Origin: Streptomyces sp. CB01201
GTDB taxonomy: Bacteria > Actinomycetota > Actinomycetes > Streptomycetales > Streptomycetaceae
DNA length: 64,000 nucleotides
NCBI RefSeq assembly: GCF_002803085.1
Contig: NZ_NNBJ01000001.1
Location: 928,656-992,655 of the forward strand
Direction of reading: 5' to 3'
Positions 17,889 to 26,520 of this stretch are shown piece by piece (position 1 is the first letter of the stretch; each line of letters opens with the position of its first letter). The translations under genes and the position numbers were made by a program. Below the pieces are notes generated by a model. The model worked only from the letters and a program-made list of their open reading frames with translations. It did not search any database and was not told the DNA's origin.

Positions 17889-19529
17889 ATGAAAATTCTG
17901 AGCAGAGGGATTCGCCTTCCGCTCGCAGCCCTGTCCGGACTTCTCGCCGGGTTCGCCGCTCTGGCCGTCGCGGAACTGGTGTCGGCGGCGGTGCGGCCCG
18001 AGTCCGGCCCGGTGATCGCGGTGGGCGGTGCGTCCATCGACCGCACTCCGCCGGCCCTCAAGGACTGGGCGATCCGGCACTTCGGCACCAACGACAAGCT
18101 CGTCCTGCAACTGGGCATCCTCGCCGTGCTCGCCCTGCTGGCACTCGTACTCGGCGTGCTGGCACTGCGCTTCCGCCGTGCCGGGGCGGCCGGGGTGCTG
18201 TTGTTCGGCGTCGTCGGGGCACTGGCCGCGACGGGCCGGCCCGACTCGACCAGCGCGGCCGACGCACTGCCTTCGGTGGTCGGCGCGGTGGCGGGCGCGG
18301 GTCTGCTGTACCTCCTGGTCGGGCGACTGACCGCCCGCCGTGGAAGCTCAACCGGCGCTGTGGGCAAGGGCGTTGAGGGTCCCGTCGGCGGGGAAGGCGC
18401 CGTTGGCGAGGAGGACGAGGAGAGGGACGGCTCCCCGGGCTGGGACCGGCGGGGGTTCGTGATCGCGGCCGGTGCCGCGGCCGTGGTCTCGTCCGGGGCC
18501 GGCCTCCTCGGCAGGTCGCTGAACGACTCCCGCGGTCAGGGGGCGGTCGCCTCGCGCGCCAAGCTGACGCTGCCGAAGCCGGCCTCCCCGGCCCGGCCGA
18601 TCCCGTCCGGAGCGATCCTGCACACGCCCGGCATCAGCCCGTTCGTCACCCCCAACGCGGACTTCTACCGCGTCGACACCGCGCTGGTGATCCCGAAGGT
18701 CGACGCCACCTCCTGGCGGATGAAGATCCACGGGAAGGGTGTCGGCCGTCCGCTGACACTCACCTACCAGGACCTCCTGAACCGCCGACTCATCGAGCGG
18801 GACATCACGCTGACGTGCGTCTCCAACGAGGTCGGTGGCCCGTACGTGGGCAACGCGCGCTGGATCGGGGTACCGCTGGCCGAGCTCCTCAAGGAGGCGG
18901 GGGTCCGCCCGCCGTCGCGGGGCGGCCCGGCCGACCAGCTCGTGGCGCGCTCGGTGGACGGCATGACGATCGGCAGTCCCGTCGAGGACGTCATGGACGG
19001 CCGGGACGCCATGCTCGCCCTCGGCATGAACGGCGAACCGCTTCCGTTCGTGCACGGCTTCCCAGTGCGCATGGTCGTGCCGGGCCTGTACGGCTACGTC
19101 TCGGCGTGCAAATGGCTCCAGGACCTTGAGCTGACCACGTTCGACGCCTACGACTCGTACTGGGTCAAGCGTTCCTGGTCCCGGAAGGCGCCCATCAAGA
19201 CCGAGTCGCGCATCGACACCCCGAAGCCGTTCGCGCGTCCGAAGCCCGGCACGGTGATGATCGCCGGCGCTGCCTGGGCGCAGCACCGGGGGATCGACCG
19301 GGTCGAGGTGCGGGTCGACGAAGGGTCCTGGATGCCTGCGGACCTCGCGGCCGAGGACTCCAGCGACACCTGGCGCCAGTGGTCCCTGCCCTGGAGGGCC
19401 ACCTCCGGCACCCACACGCTGACGGTCCGCGCCACCGACCGCACCGGTCAGGTACAGACCGAGCAGCGCACCCAGACCATTCCGGACGGTGCGAGCGGCT
19501 GGCACTCGGTGGTGGTCACCGTGGACTGA
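17889..19529 (+). CDS. Membrane-anchored molybdopterin-dependent oxidoreductase, sulfite-oxidase fold
   Basis: Residues 1-155 hold about four membrane segments. After an acidic linker comes a Tat-like segment (WDRRGFVIAAG near 187). The molybdopterin domain then has its cysteine ligand in LTCVSNEVGG (Cys310) and YGYVSACKWL further on, and the protein ends in an Ig-like domain (WTRATDRTG-like region, 445-546). The catalytic part thus acts outside the membrane. ATG 17889 has AGGAG 5 nt upstream. The next gene encodes a fasciclin lipoprotein; in related Streptomyces I recall this pair being followed by sigK and an anti-sigma gene, which are absent here. Substrate unknown. Confidence 0.87.
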   Translation: MKILSRGIRLPLAALSGLLAGFAALAVAELVSAAVRPESGPVIAVGGASIDRTPPALKDWAIRHFGTNDKLVLQLGILAVLALLALVLGVLALRFRRAGAAGVLLFGVVGALAATGRPDSTSAADALPSVVGAVAGAGLLYLLVGRLTARRGSSTGAVGKGVEGPVGGEGAVGEEDEERDGSPGWDRRGFVIAAGAAAVVSSGAGLLGRSLNDSRGQGAVASRAKLTLPKPASPARPIPSGAILHTPGISPFVTPNADFYRVDTALVIPKVDATSWRMKIHGKGVGRPLTLTYQDLLNRRLIERDITLTCVSNEVGGPYVGNARWIGVPLAELLKEAGVRPPSRGGPADQLVARSVDGMTIGSPVEDVMDGRDAMLALGMNGEPLPFVHGFPVRMVVPGLYGYVSACKWLQDLELTTFDAYDSYWVKRSWSRKAPIKTESRIDTPKPFARPKPGTVMIAGAAWAQHRGIDRVEVRVDEGSWMPADLAAEDSSDTWRQWSLPWRATSGTHTLTVRATDRTGQVQTEQRTQTIPDGASGWHSVVVTVD

Positions 19530-19661
19530 CCACACACCCCCGCCAAGCCCGACAGTGCGCCGAACGCGCCCGCGACGCGGCAACCTCCGCGTCCGTCCCA
19601 CGACAACGCATCACGCCTTGCACCCCGATTCCGCCTCCCTTCCACCCCACAGGAGAAGTCC

Positions 19662-20312
19662 ATGAACGCCCTGCGCATCCGCCGTGCCACCCTCGCCGTC
19701 ACCGCCGCCGCCGTCCTCCCGCTCGTCCTGAGTGCCTGCGGCGGCAGCGACAGCAAGAAGGACAGCTCCTCCTCGTCCTCCGAGGCCGCCGCGCCCCCCG
19801 CCGCCCAGTCCTCCGCCGGCGGCGACACCGCCATGACGGACAAGCCCTTCGGCACGGCGTGCGCCTCCGTGCCGAAGGACGGTGCGGGTTCCTTCGACGG
19901 CATGGCGAAGGACCCGGTCGCCACCGCCGCCTCGCACAACCCGGCGCTGTCCACCCTGGTCGCGGCCGTCAAGAAGGCCGGTCTGGTCGACACGCTCAAC
20001 AACGCCCAGAACATCACGGTGTTCGCGCCGACCAACGACGCCTTCGCGAAGATCCCGAAGGCCGACCTGGACAAGGTCCTCAACGACAAGGCGATGCTCA
20101 CCAAGATCCTCACGTACCACGTGGTCGGCCAGAAGGTCGCTCCCAAGGCGCTGGAGAACGGCTCGTTCGACACCCTGGAGAAGGGCAAGGTCACCACCGC
20201 GGGTTCGGGCACCGAGTACAAGGTGAACGACAGCGCCAACGTGGTCTGCGGCAATGTGCCGACCGCCAACGCGACCGTCTACATCATCGACACGGTCCTG
20301 ATGCCCAAGTAG
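19662..20312 (+). CDS. Fasciclin-domain lipoprotein
   Basis: The 216-residue product has a lipoprotein signal with lipobox LSAC (Cys near residue 26), then a Ser/Lys-rich spacer and one fasciclin (FAS1) domain (NITVFAPTNDAFAKIP, then LTYHVVGQK and VYIIDTVLMPK). This resembles mycobacterial MPT70/MPT83. Such proteins are anchored outside the cell and mediate adhesion or sensing. AGGAGAAG precedes ATG 19662. It is probably co-transcribed with the molybdopterin oxidoreductase 130 bp upstream. The final GATGCCCAAGT is echoed just after the stop as GATGCCCAGGT. Confidence 0.9.
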   Translation: MNALRIRRATLAVTAAAVLPLVLSACGGSDSKKDSSSSSSEAAAPPAAQSSAGGDTAMTDKPFGTACASVPKDGAGSFDGMAKDPVATAASHNPALSTLVAAVKKAGLVDTLNNAQNITVFAPTNDAFAKIPKADLDKVLNDKAMLTKILTYHVVGQKVAPKALENGSFDTLEKGKVTTAGSGTEYKVNDSANVVCGNVPTANATVYIIDTVLMPK

Positions 20313-20339
20313 TCCCGATGCCCAGGTGAGCAGAGTTCG

Positions 20340-20399
20340 GGCGGTCCTGTCCGTGCCCTCCGGAACGACGGGGGAGCTTTCGTCCAAGACAGGACCGCC
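20340..20399. terminator. Long-loop inverted repeat after the fasciclin gene
   Basis: GGCGGTCCTGTC (20340-20351) pairs perfectly with GACAGGACCGCC (20388-20399), leaving a 36-nt loop. Position 28 bp after the stop codon suggests transcription termination, but the long loop makes an operator possible. Confidence 0.55.
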
Positions 20400-20763
20400 G
20401 AAGTCGGCGACCGTAGCGGCATGCACAGCTGCACAGCGGGTCCGGCAGTTCCCGCCCACGACGCCTGGGCGGGCTGGGAAGTCGCCTGCCGGTCCTCATC
20501 GTGCAGCCGGTGCTCCCCGAAGGCGTCGACACCGCCCCCGCGAGGACTCCGGGGACCTCTGCCGTCGCGCCCGGCCGGCCCCCCGCCTCGTCGCCCCGCT
20601 CGGAGGAGCCGCGCCGTACTTCCTCGTTGAGGCCGTCGCCGACTGACCGCGAGCGCGGGGCGGTGTACCTGGTTTGGAGACGCCGTCGCCGCCCGGACAC
20701 TTGAGGCGGCTGCCGGAAAGCCCGGTGGGTGACCCTGCCTGAAGGGTGCCCCCACGGAGTCCT
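20400..20763. other. Non-coding stretch, no recognisable gene
   Basis: About 360 bp between the fasciclin gene and the MarR gene. Open frames exist on both strands but none has a ribosome site or family resemblance. I searched for remnants of a sigK/anti-sigma pair expected downstream of a fasciclin gene and found none. Confidence 0.45.
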
Positions 20764-21207
20764 CTAGGCGAAGGGGCCCTCTTCCGTGAACCGGCGCAGA
20801 TGGCGGGCGAAGGCCTCGGCCTCGCCCGGCGGCCAGGAGGACAGGCCGGCCGTGATGTGGTCGGCGAGCCGGGTCCGCAGCTCCGCGACCGTGCGCCGCC
20901 CCTGATCCGTGAGGACGAGCAGATTCGCCCGCCGGTCATGGGGGTCCGCCTCGCGCCGGACGAGGCCGGCGGCCTCCAGGCGTGAGGCCCGCCGGGTGAC
21001 ACCGGAGCGGTCGATCCCGACATCGGGGGCGAGATCCGCCGCGCTGCGCGGCCCGGTGCGGGCCAGCGCGCTGAGCACCGGGTACGTCACCTCGTCGAGC
21101 CCGTCGCCCATGCCCTCGGTGAGCTTCCTGTGCAACTGTGCGCGCGTGGTGCGCCGCAGCAGAATGCCCAGCGCCTCGGCGATCTCATGCCCCAGTTCGT
21201 TCTCCAC
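20764..21207 (-). CDS. MarR family transcriptional regulator
   Basis: The 147-residue protein has the winged-helix order of MarR: EVTYPVLSALARTGPRSAADLA, then the recognition helix region DRSGVTRRASRLEAAGLVRRE, then the wing DPHDRRANLLVLTDQG. The conserved DRR is intact. GTG 21207 is chosen because TATCGT on the minus strand ends 7 nt upstream, the geometry of a leaderless start; a longer form from 21255 would lack a ribosome site. No divergent target is intact: the adjacent plus-strand sequence is an STAS remnant. Its ligand and target are unknown. Confidence 0.83.
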   Translation of the reverse strand: MENELGHEIAEALGILLRRTTRAQLHRKLTEGMGDGLDEVTYPVLSALARTGPRSAADLAPDVGIDRSGVTRRASRLEAAGLVRREADPHDRRANLLVLTDQGRRTVAELRTRLADHITAGLSSWPPGEAEAFARHLRRFTEEGPFA

Positions 21208-21214
21208 CCGCACG

Positions 21215-21220
21215 ACGATA
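21215..21220 (-). promoter_or_regulatory. -10 element for leaderless marR transcript
   Basis: TATCGT on the minus strand, matching TANNNT, with a 7-nt gap to GTG 21207 and no Shine-Dalgarno sequence. Confidence 0.5.
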
Positions 21221-21293
21221 GCGTGCGCTCCGCACGCGTCTTGCGGTGGTGGCAACGCTCGTTGCGGCGGGGGCGTCCCGGGGGCGGCGCTGA

Positions 21294-21491
21294 CCTCGGG
21301 AAGGCGCTGACGCGGGGCGCCAACTGACCGACGCCACGCTCCTGGAGCCCGGCCAGCGCCTGGTCCTCGACCTGGTCGGCAGGGACTTCTGCGACTCCAG
21401 CGGCATCAGCGCCCTGGTCGCGGCACGCCACCACGCCCAGGCCGCAGGCGTCGACATCGCGCTCGCCGCCCTACCGGCCAACACGGTGTGA
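21294..21491 (+). pseudogene. Remnant of an STAS anti-anti-sigma factor
   Basis: Translation of this frame, opening right after a stop at 21291-21293, gives a clear STAS core: QRLVLDLVGRDFCDSSGIS, then ALVAARHHAQAAGVDIALAA and PANTV. The phosphoacceptor serine context DSSGIS is intact. There is no start codon, the first half of the domain is missing, and TGA at 21489-21491 cuts it before the final helix. Intact relatives switch partner sigma factors by binding anti-sigma kinases. It is wedged between two minus-strand genes, so it is a decayed fragment. Confidence 0.72.
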
Positions 21492-21516
21492 CCCCGGTCA
21501 GCACGACGTGATCCCG

Positions 21517-22893
21517 TCATGACGGCGGAGTACTGCGGGCCCGCGGCCGACCGCGGGGCACGGCACGCATCAGCGTGTGCAGGACGGCGTCGATGGTGTC
21601 GCGGGGCGGCTCGTCGGCGACATGGGTCAGGAGCCGGGCCAATGCCCGCAGCAGGGGCGGCGACGCCATGACCCGAGGGTGCAGCACCGGCCGGTAGCCG
21701 TAGCGGCCCAGGACGAGGTCGCCGGCCAGGTTGCCCAGCCGGTAGTGGCGGCCCCAGCGCCGGTTGATCTCCGCCGGGTACTGCCGCAACGCGTGTTCCC
21801 GGCCGGGTCCGGCGGGCCGGGCCAGCGCCAGGGCGATGGTCTCGGCGGCGACCTCGGCCGCCTCCATGGCCTGCCCGATGCCCTCCCCGCTCCAGGGGCT
21901 GACCATCCCCGCACTGTCCCCGACCAGCAACAGGCCCCGGTGGTACTGCGGATGCCGGTTGAAGCCCATCGGCAGGGCGGCGCTGCGCAGCGGGGAGTCG
22001 GCGTTCTCCTCCGTCACACCCCAGTCATCGGGGAGCCGGGGCAGCCATCGGTCCAGGGTGGCACGCAGATCGACCGCGCCGTGGTCGCGGTGCGGCAGGG
22101 CACCGAGCCCCACGTTGATCCGGCCGTCGCCGAGCGGGAACACCCAGCCGTAGCCGGGGAGATCGCGGCCGGTCCTGCTGCACAGGAGGTCGGCCCACAG
22201 CTCCAGATAGGGGTCGTGGGAGCGGGCCTCGCTGCGGTAATAGCGACGGGCGGCGGTCGCGATGGTGCGCTTGGGATCGCGTTCGAGCCCCATGTGCAGA
22301 GCGGTTCGGGCCGAGGCGCCGTCCGCGGCGACCACCAGCGGCGCCCGGAAGCGGACCGGCTCCTTGTCCGGTCCGGCGACGGCGGTCACTCCGACGATCC
22401 GGCCCGCCCGGTCGGTCACCGGCGCGGTGACCCTGACCCCGGTGCGCAGCCGTGCTCCGGCCGCGACCGCGTGGGCGGCGAGGAGGTCGTCGAAGTCCCG
22501 GCGGGTGCGGGTGAGCCCGAAGTCGGGGCCGCTGCCGAGTCGGGGCCAGTCGATCTCCACCTGGCGGCCCTCGCACACCCACCGCATGCCCCGATTGCGC
22601 ATCCAGCCGGGGGCGTTGATGTCGATGCCCATCCGCACCAGTTGGTGCACCCCCCGGGGCGTCAGCCCGTCCCCGCAGACCTTTTCGCGGGGAAAGCCGC
22701 TCTTCTCCAGGAGGACGACATCGACGCCTGCCCGGGCCAGATGCAGCGCCGCCGCCGAACCCGCGGGGCCCGCCCCCACCACCAGGACCTGAGCCTCTTC
22801 ACCACCCGACGCGCCTTCCTGCGAAGGCCCTTCGGCGCCGTCGGTCCCCGCACCATCGTCTCGTGTGATCACTCGTCCACTATGGAGGATCAT
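21517..22893 (-). CDS. Geranylgeranyl-reductase-family FAD oxidoreductase
   Basis: A Rossmann motif VLVVGAGPAGSAAALHLA near residue 36 follows a hydrophilic N-terminus. EKVCGDGLTPRGV, the mid-protein VVAADGASA and the distal GDSAGMVSPWSGEGIGQAM are signatures of the geranylgeranyl reductase / PHBH-like flavoprotein family. Members saturate isoprenoid chains, for example of menaquinone, or hydroxylate aromatic rings. 458 residues from ATG 22893; a GTG at 22872 is an alternative start, and neither has a strong ribosome site. The gene stands alone, so the substrate is not indicated by context. Confidence 0.83.
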   Translation of the reverse strand: MILHSGRVITRDDGAGTDGAEGPSQEGASGGEEAQVLVVGAGPAGSAAALHLARAGVDVVLLEKSGFPREKVCGDGLTPRGVHQLVRMGIDINAPGWMRNRGMRWVCEGRQVEIDWPRLGSGPDFGLTRTRRDFDDLLAAHAVAAGARLRTGVRVTAPVTDRAGRIVGVTAVAGPDKEPVRFRAPLVVAADGASARTALHMGLERDPKRTIATAARRYYRSEARSHDPYLELWADLLCSRTGRDLPGYGWVFPLGDGRINVGLGALPHRDHGAVDLRATLDRWLPRLPDDWGVTEENADSPLRSAALPMGFNRHPQYHRGLLLVGDSAGMVSPWSGEGIGQAMEAAEVAAETIALALARPAGPGREHALRQYPAEINRRWGRHYRLGNLAGDLVLGRYGYRPVLHPRVMASPPLLRALARLLTHVADEPPRDTIDAVLHTLMRAVPRGRPRARSTPPS

Positions 22894-22955
22894 CGGCGAC
22901 GGCAGGGTGAACTGCCGAGGACCGGTGCGAGCAAGGCACGCCGATCGCCCGGCTG

Positions 22956-23141
22956 TTACGCGGACGAGGCCCGACCGGTGCCGGGGCGCTGCTCGCTCTG
23001 CTCCTCCAGACGCAGGGCCTTGTCATGGAGGCGCCGGCGCAGCTCGGGGTCCAGTGCGCGCGCCGCGGCGGCACGCAGCGCGTTCACATGGACCCGCAGT
23101 TGCCGGGCGGATCGCTCGCGTACTTCGTCTGCCATGTTCAT
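22956..23141 (-). CDS. Small helical protein, DUF6381-like
   Basis: ATG 23141 has a strong GGAGGT site 7 nt upstream. The 61-residue protein is charged, rich in Arg, Ala, Leu and Glu, and predicted to be two helices (ALRAAAARALDPELRRRLHD, then KALRLEEQSEQ). This resembles the small Streptomyces DUF6381 proteins as I remember them; the family call is tentative, the gene call is good. Its function is unknown. It lies downstream of the SigB-like sigma gene in the same direction with about 250 bp between. Confidence 0.7.
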   Translation of the reverse strand: MNMADEVRERSARQLRVHVNALRAAAARALDPELRRRLHDKALRLEEQSEQRPGTGRASSA

Positions 23142-23397
23142 GGGGGAGACCTCCGGAGGTTCGAGGGGAGGGGCGGGGTGCCCCCAGAGAAGCAGTGCGT
23201 CGGCCGCCGTGCACGTCGAACGGCCTCGCGCTAGGGCGTTCGTGCGGCAAGCCCGGCACCGGCCCGCCCGCGGCCGTCCGTACGGTCGCCGCCGGGTGAC
23301 CGCGCGCGCAGGGACGCAGTCCCCGCCCCGGGCGCCGCCCGCTCCCGGGGTGACCCGGCCGGCCCGCGCCCGCGGTCCGCCGGCTGCGGGCCCCGGA

Positions 23398-24204
23398 TCA
23401 AGCGGCGTCGAGCTGTTCGGCGAGAGTCTGCTGGCGTACGCGTTTGCAGGCGCGGGTGATAAGGCGCGAGATGTGCATCTGGGAGAGCCCCAGCTCCGCG
23501 GCGATCTGGTTCTGGGTCATCTCCTTGAAGAACCGCATGTAGAGGATCTGCGACTCCCGCTCCGGCAGCGCCCGCAGCGCGGGCTTGACCGCCTCGCGGT
23601 CGATGACGTGGTCGAAGCCGGGCTCGGTCGTGCCGAGACTGTCGGCCAGGGACGCCCCGGCCCCTTCGCCCTGGGCGCCGCCGGACTCCGCTTCGAGTGA
23701 GAGGCTCCGGAACGACTCGATCGCCTCCAAGCCGGCCAGGACCTCGTCCTCGTCGAGCCCGCACTGGGCGGCCAGCTCGGCGATGCTGGGCTCACCGGGC
23801 CGACCGGCCTGGAGCTCGCTGCGGGCGGCTCGGACCTTGTTGCGGAACTCCTGGACCCGGCGCGGCACATGGACGGCCCACAGGGAGTCCCGGAAGTGCC
23901 GTTTGATCTCGCCGTTGATCGTCGGAATCGCATACGCCTCGAACGCGCCGCGCGCCGCCTCGTACCGGTCCACCGCCTTGATCAGACCCATCGCGGCGAC
24001 CTGGTACAGATCCTCGATCTCGGCCCCGCGGTTGCGGTACTTGCCGGCCAGTCGGGCCGACATCGGGAGCCACTGCGCCACCAGCTCGTCGCGCAGGGCG
24101 TAGTACTCCGGGCCCTCGTCAAGGGAGTTGAGACGGGCGAAGGCGGCTTCGGTGTCGGGGGCGTCGTCATGGTTCCGCGTGCGCGCAACGGCGGCCGTGG
24201 TCAT
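23398..24204 (-). CDS. SigB/SigF/SigG-family RNA polymerase sigma factor
   Basis: The 268-residue group 3 sigma factor has region 2 (DLYQVAAMGLIKAVDRYEAA and FEAYAIPTINGEIKRHFRD), region 3 (WAVHVPRRVQEF) and region 4 (RESQILYMRFFKEMTQNQIA, then LGLSQMHISRLITRA). In Streptomyces such factors direct osmotic and oxidative stress genes and late development. AGGAG sits 8 nt before ATG 24204. No anti-sigma gene adjoins it, so control must come from elsewhere. STAS-type partner switches occur in this window at 36995-37438 and, decayed, at 21294-21491. Confidence 0.92.
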   Translation of the reverse strand: MTTAAVARTRNHDDAPDTEAAFARLNSLDEGPEYYALRDELVAQWLPMSARLAGKYRNRGAEIEDLYQVAAMGLIKAVDRYEAARGAFEAYAIPTINGEIKRHFRDSLWAVHVPRRVQEFRNKVRAARSELQAGRPGEPSIAELAAQCGLDEDEVLAGLEAIESFRSLSLEAESGGAQGEGAGASLADSLGTTEPGFDHVIDREAVKPALRALPERESQILYMRFFKEMTQNQIAAELGLSQMHISRLITRACKRVRQQTLAEQLDAA

Positions 24205-24552
24205 TCGTTGGGCTCCTGGACGTCAGGGGTGGCTGTAGGGACCGTCGCCGAACCCCACGCGTCCTGGCCGCATCCGGAGATGGCACGCCCAGGACATACG
24301 GGTCCCGCGGGCGTGCCTCCGGTCCGAAGCACACGGTGCGCCTGCCCTCGACTCCCCACCCCAAACGGCCACCCTCGCCCCGGCGGCCGAATTGCCCCGA
24401 TCGGACGAACCGGGCCCGATGCCCAGCGCGGTGCCGCCGGGACCGGGCCCGGTATCACGCGCGGTGCCGCCGTCGCCGATCCGCCCCGACCGCACGCGAA
24501 GGGCCGTCCGCCGGAGTTCCGGCGGACGGCCCCGATGTGACGCTTCGTCCGA
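24205..24552. other. Intergenic region upstream of sigma gene
   Basis: The 348-bp gap holds the sigma gene promoter and, at its far end, the terminator of the PLP-enzyme gene (24501-24532). I see no convincing GNNT/GGGTA-type autoregulatory promoter and no small ORF. Confidence 0.4.
24501..24532. terminator. Strong terminator of the PLP-enzyme gene
   Basis: A perfect 14-bp stem, GGGCCGTCCGCCGG (24501-24514) and its complement (24519-24532), with a 4-nt AGTT loop, 20 bp past the stop of the minus-strand gene. Confidence 0.88.
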
Positions 24553-25587
24553 TCAGTCCTGAGTGCGCAGGAGCCGCCCCGCACGGACCGACGCTTCCGC
24601 GTGCCCGAAGAGACCCGGCAGGCCACCGGTGTGGACCAGGACGGTGCGCTCGCCCGGGCGGATGTCGCCGTCGCGTACGGCGGCGAAGAGCCCGGCGGCG
24701 GCGCGGCCGGTGTAGACCGGGTCGAGCAGCACTCCCTCGGCGGCCGCGACGGCGGTGATGGCGTCGAGGACGGGTTGGTACAGCACCGCGTAGGCCTCGC
24801 CGACCTGGTCCGCGCGGATCCGCAGCGCCTCCGCCGGCTGCGCCCTGCCGGTCAGGTCGCCTGCCATCGCCGCGGCCGTACGCCCCGGATCGGGGAGGGC
24901 GCCGACATCGACACCCAGGACGCGTCCGGGGCCGAGGGCGGCGACGAGCCCGGCCATGGTGGCGCCGGATCCGAGCGCTGTGACGACATGGCGTACGTCC
25001 GGCTGCTGGGCCAGGATCTCGGCGCCGGCTTCCAAGTAGCCCCGGGCGCCGAGCGCGCTGGAGCCGCCGAACGGCACGAGGTAGGGCCGGGCGCCGCGCT
25101 CGCGCAGCGCGGCACATGTCCGGCGCGCCGCGTCGGTCAACTCGGCCGGTCCTGAAGCCTCTTCGACCCAGGCGATACGGGTGCCGAGGAGGGCGTCGAG
25201 CAGCAGGTTCCCCGCGACCGGCTTCCCCGCGACCGACTTCCCCACGACCGACTTCGCCGCAGCCGACTTCCCCGATACCGAGGGCGAGCCCGCGGGTGCG
25301 GGCATCACCAGGACCGCGTCGAGGCCGACGCGGGCGGCGGCGGCAGCGGTCAGCCGGGCGTGGTTGCTCTGCGGTCCACCGCTCGTGACCAGGGTGTCGG
25401 CCCCGTGCCGCAGCGCGTCCGCCACCAGCCACTCCAGCTTGCGGACCTTGTTGCCGCCACCGCCGAGCCCGGTGAGATCGTCCCGCTTGATCCACAGATC
25501 GCCCGCGCGCAGCCCGATCGCCTCGGCCAGCCGAGGCGCGGGCTCCATGGGCGTGGGCCACACCGCCAGCGCGCACTTCTCCGGCAT
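24553..25587 (-). CDS. D-cysteine desulfhydrase / ACC-deaminase-like PLP enzyme
   Basis: The fold-II PLP lysine is Lys47 in GGGGNKVRKLEW, and SGGPQSNHARL near 69-79 binds the substrate carboxylate, as in ACC deaminase and D-cysteine desulfhydrase. ALGSGATMAGL supplies the phosphate loop. ATG 25587 has GGGAG 6 nt upstream; 344 residues. Residues 103-127 are an inserted run of five pentapeptides of the form S-V-A-G-K encoded by 15-bp repeats, absent from normal family members, lying between the small and large domain elements. Which of the two reactions it performs cannot be read from sequence. Confidence 0.85.
   Translation of the reverse strand: MPEKCALAVWPTPMEPAPRLAEAIGLRAGDLWIKRDDLTGLGGGGNKVRKLEWLVADALRHGADTLVTSGGPQSNHARLTAAAAARVGLDAVLVMPAPAGSPSVSGKSAAAKSVVGKSVAGKPVAGNLLLDALLGTRIAWVEEASGPAELTDAARRTCAALRERGARPYLVPFGGSSALGARGYLEAGAEILAQQPDVRHVVTALGSGATMAGLVAALGPGRVLGVDVGALPDPGRTAAAMAGDLTGRAQPAEALRIRADQVGEAYAVLYQPVLDAITAVAAAEGVLLDPVYTGRAAAGLFAAVRDGDIRPGERTVLVHTGGLPGLFGHAEASVRAGRLLRTQD
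25207..25281. repeat. Five 15-bp tandem repeats inside the PLP-enzyme gene
   Basis: Units of the form CTTCCCCGCGACCGA repeat five times without gaps, with 1-4 differences between units. Because the period is 15 bp the reading frame is kept, giving five pentapeptides (SVSGK, SAAAK, SVVGK, SVAGK, PVAGN). Confidence 0.9.
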
Positions 25588-25769
25588 CCGTGTCTCCCTT
25601 GTGTCCATGACTGTCCACCGACGGATGGCACCGGACCGACGGCCGGGCACATCTGCCCGGCCACCCTTTCACACGCGTCCGGAAACCCCTCGACCTCCGC
25701 GTGAGACCTCTCGGCCCTGGCGTGACCGATGAGTCTCGCGTCCCGGAGCAGTCCCCCCATCGAGGGCGC

Positions 25770-25802
25770 GCTTTCGCGTACCCGACGCTTTCGCGTACCC
25801 GA
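25770..25802. repeat. Perfect 16-bp direct repeat upstream of SRPBCC gene
   Basis: GCTTTCGCGTACCCGA occurs at 25770-25785 and again at 25787-25802, separated by one base (17-bp period). It lies 17 bp before the SRPBCC start, where it could be a duplicated binding site or simple slippage. Confidence 0.85.
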
Positions 25803-25818
25803 GGACGACAGAGACGAA

Positions 25819-26343
25819 ATGAGACGAGCCCCCATGACGAAGAGCGCGCACACCGCGGCCGATGCACAGGTGAGTGAGAACGTGAGCGCCGGCCTGAAGG
25901 TCGCCGCATCCGCCGCGACGGTGTTCGCCGTGCTGGCGGATCCGACGTCCCATGCGGCGATCGACGGAACGGGCTGGGTCAAGGAGGCGGTCGACCCGGC
26001 GCCGCTGACCGAGGTGGGTCAGCTGTTCGCGATGGACATGTACCACCCGAACCATCCCGACGGGAACTACCAGGTGGTCAACAAGGTGCAGGTACTCGAA
26101 CCGCCGCGTGCCATCGGCTGGTTGACCGGCTCCCGAAAGGACAACGGCGACCTGGAGTTCGGCGGCTGGAGCTGGCGTTACGACCTGGTGCCGCTCGGCC
26201 CGTCCGAGACCGCGGTCACCCTGACCTACGACTGGTCGGCGGTCCCGGGGGCCATCCGGGAGTACATCCAGTTCCCGCCGTTCGGCCCCGAGCACCTCGG
26301 CAACTCGCTGGACCACTTGGCCGGTCTCGTCTCCGGAGGGTGA
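25819..26343 (+). CDS. SRPBCC family protein
   Basis: The roughly 170-residue protein matches the START/Bet v1-like SRPBCC fold: an opening strand (SENVSAGLKVAASAATVFAV), a short helix with LADPTSHAAIDGTG, the middle strands VVNKVQVLEPPRAIGWLTG, and the long C-terminal helix LGNSLDHLAGLVSG. Such proteins bind hydrophobic ligands, but nothing here names one. ATG 25819 or ATG 25834 may be the true start, each preceded by a weak purine-rich site. A 16-bp direct repeat lies just upstream. It is divergent from the PLP-enzyme gene. Confidence 0.75.
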   Translation: MRRAPMTKSAHTAADAQVSENVSAGLKVAASAATVFAVLADPTSHAAIDGTGWVKEAVDPAPLTEVGQLFAMDMYHPNHPDGNYQVVNKVQVLEPPRAIGWLTGSRKDNGDLEFGGWSWRYDLVPLGPSETAVTLTYDWSAVPGAIREYIQFPPFGPEHLGNSLDHLAGLVSGG

Positions 26344-26520
26344 CGTCACCCGGGCTGCCGCGCCGCGCGGCGAGCGGATGCGGGGCCCTGGGGTGCGGAA
26401 CCCGGGGGTGCGGAACGCGGGCCCTACACCACGGATTGAGGCCGCTTCGCGGGGGCAAACGTGGGCTGGGACGGTGGATGTCCCGTCGTACGAGCGGGTA
26501 TACGGGAAGGGCGGTTCAGG

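Noticed and set aside
20400..20763. sigK/anti-sigma remnants after the fasciclin gene
   Set aside because: All frames were read by eye; no sigma or anti-sigma motif was recognisable.
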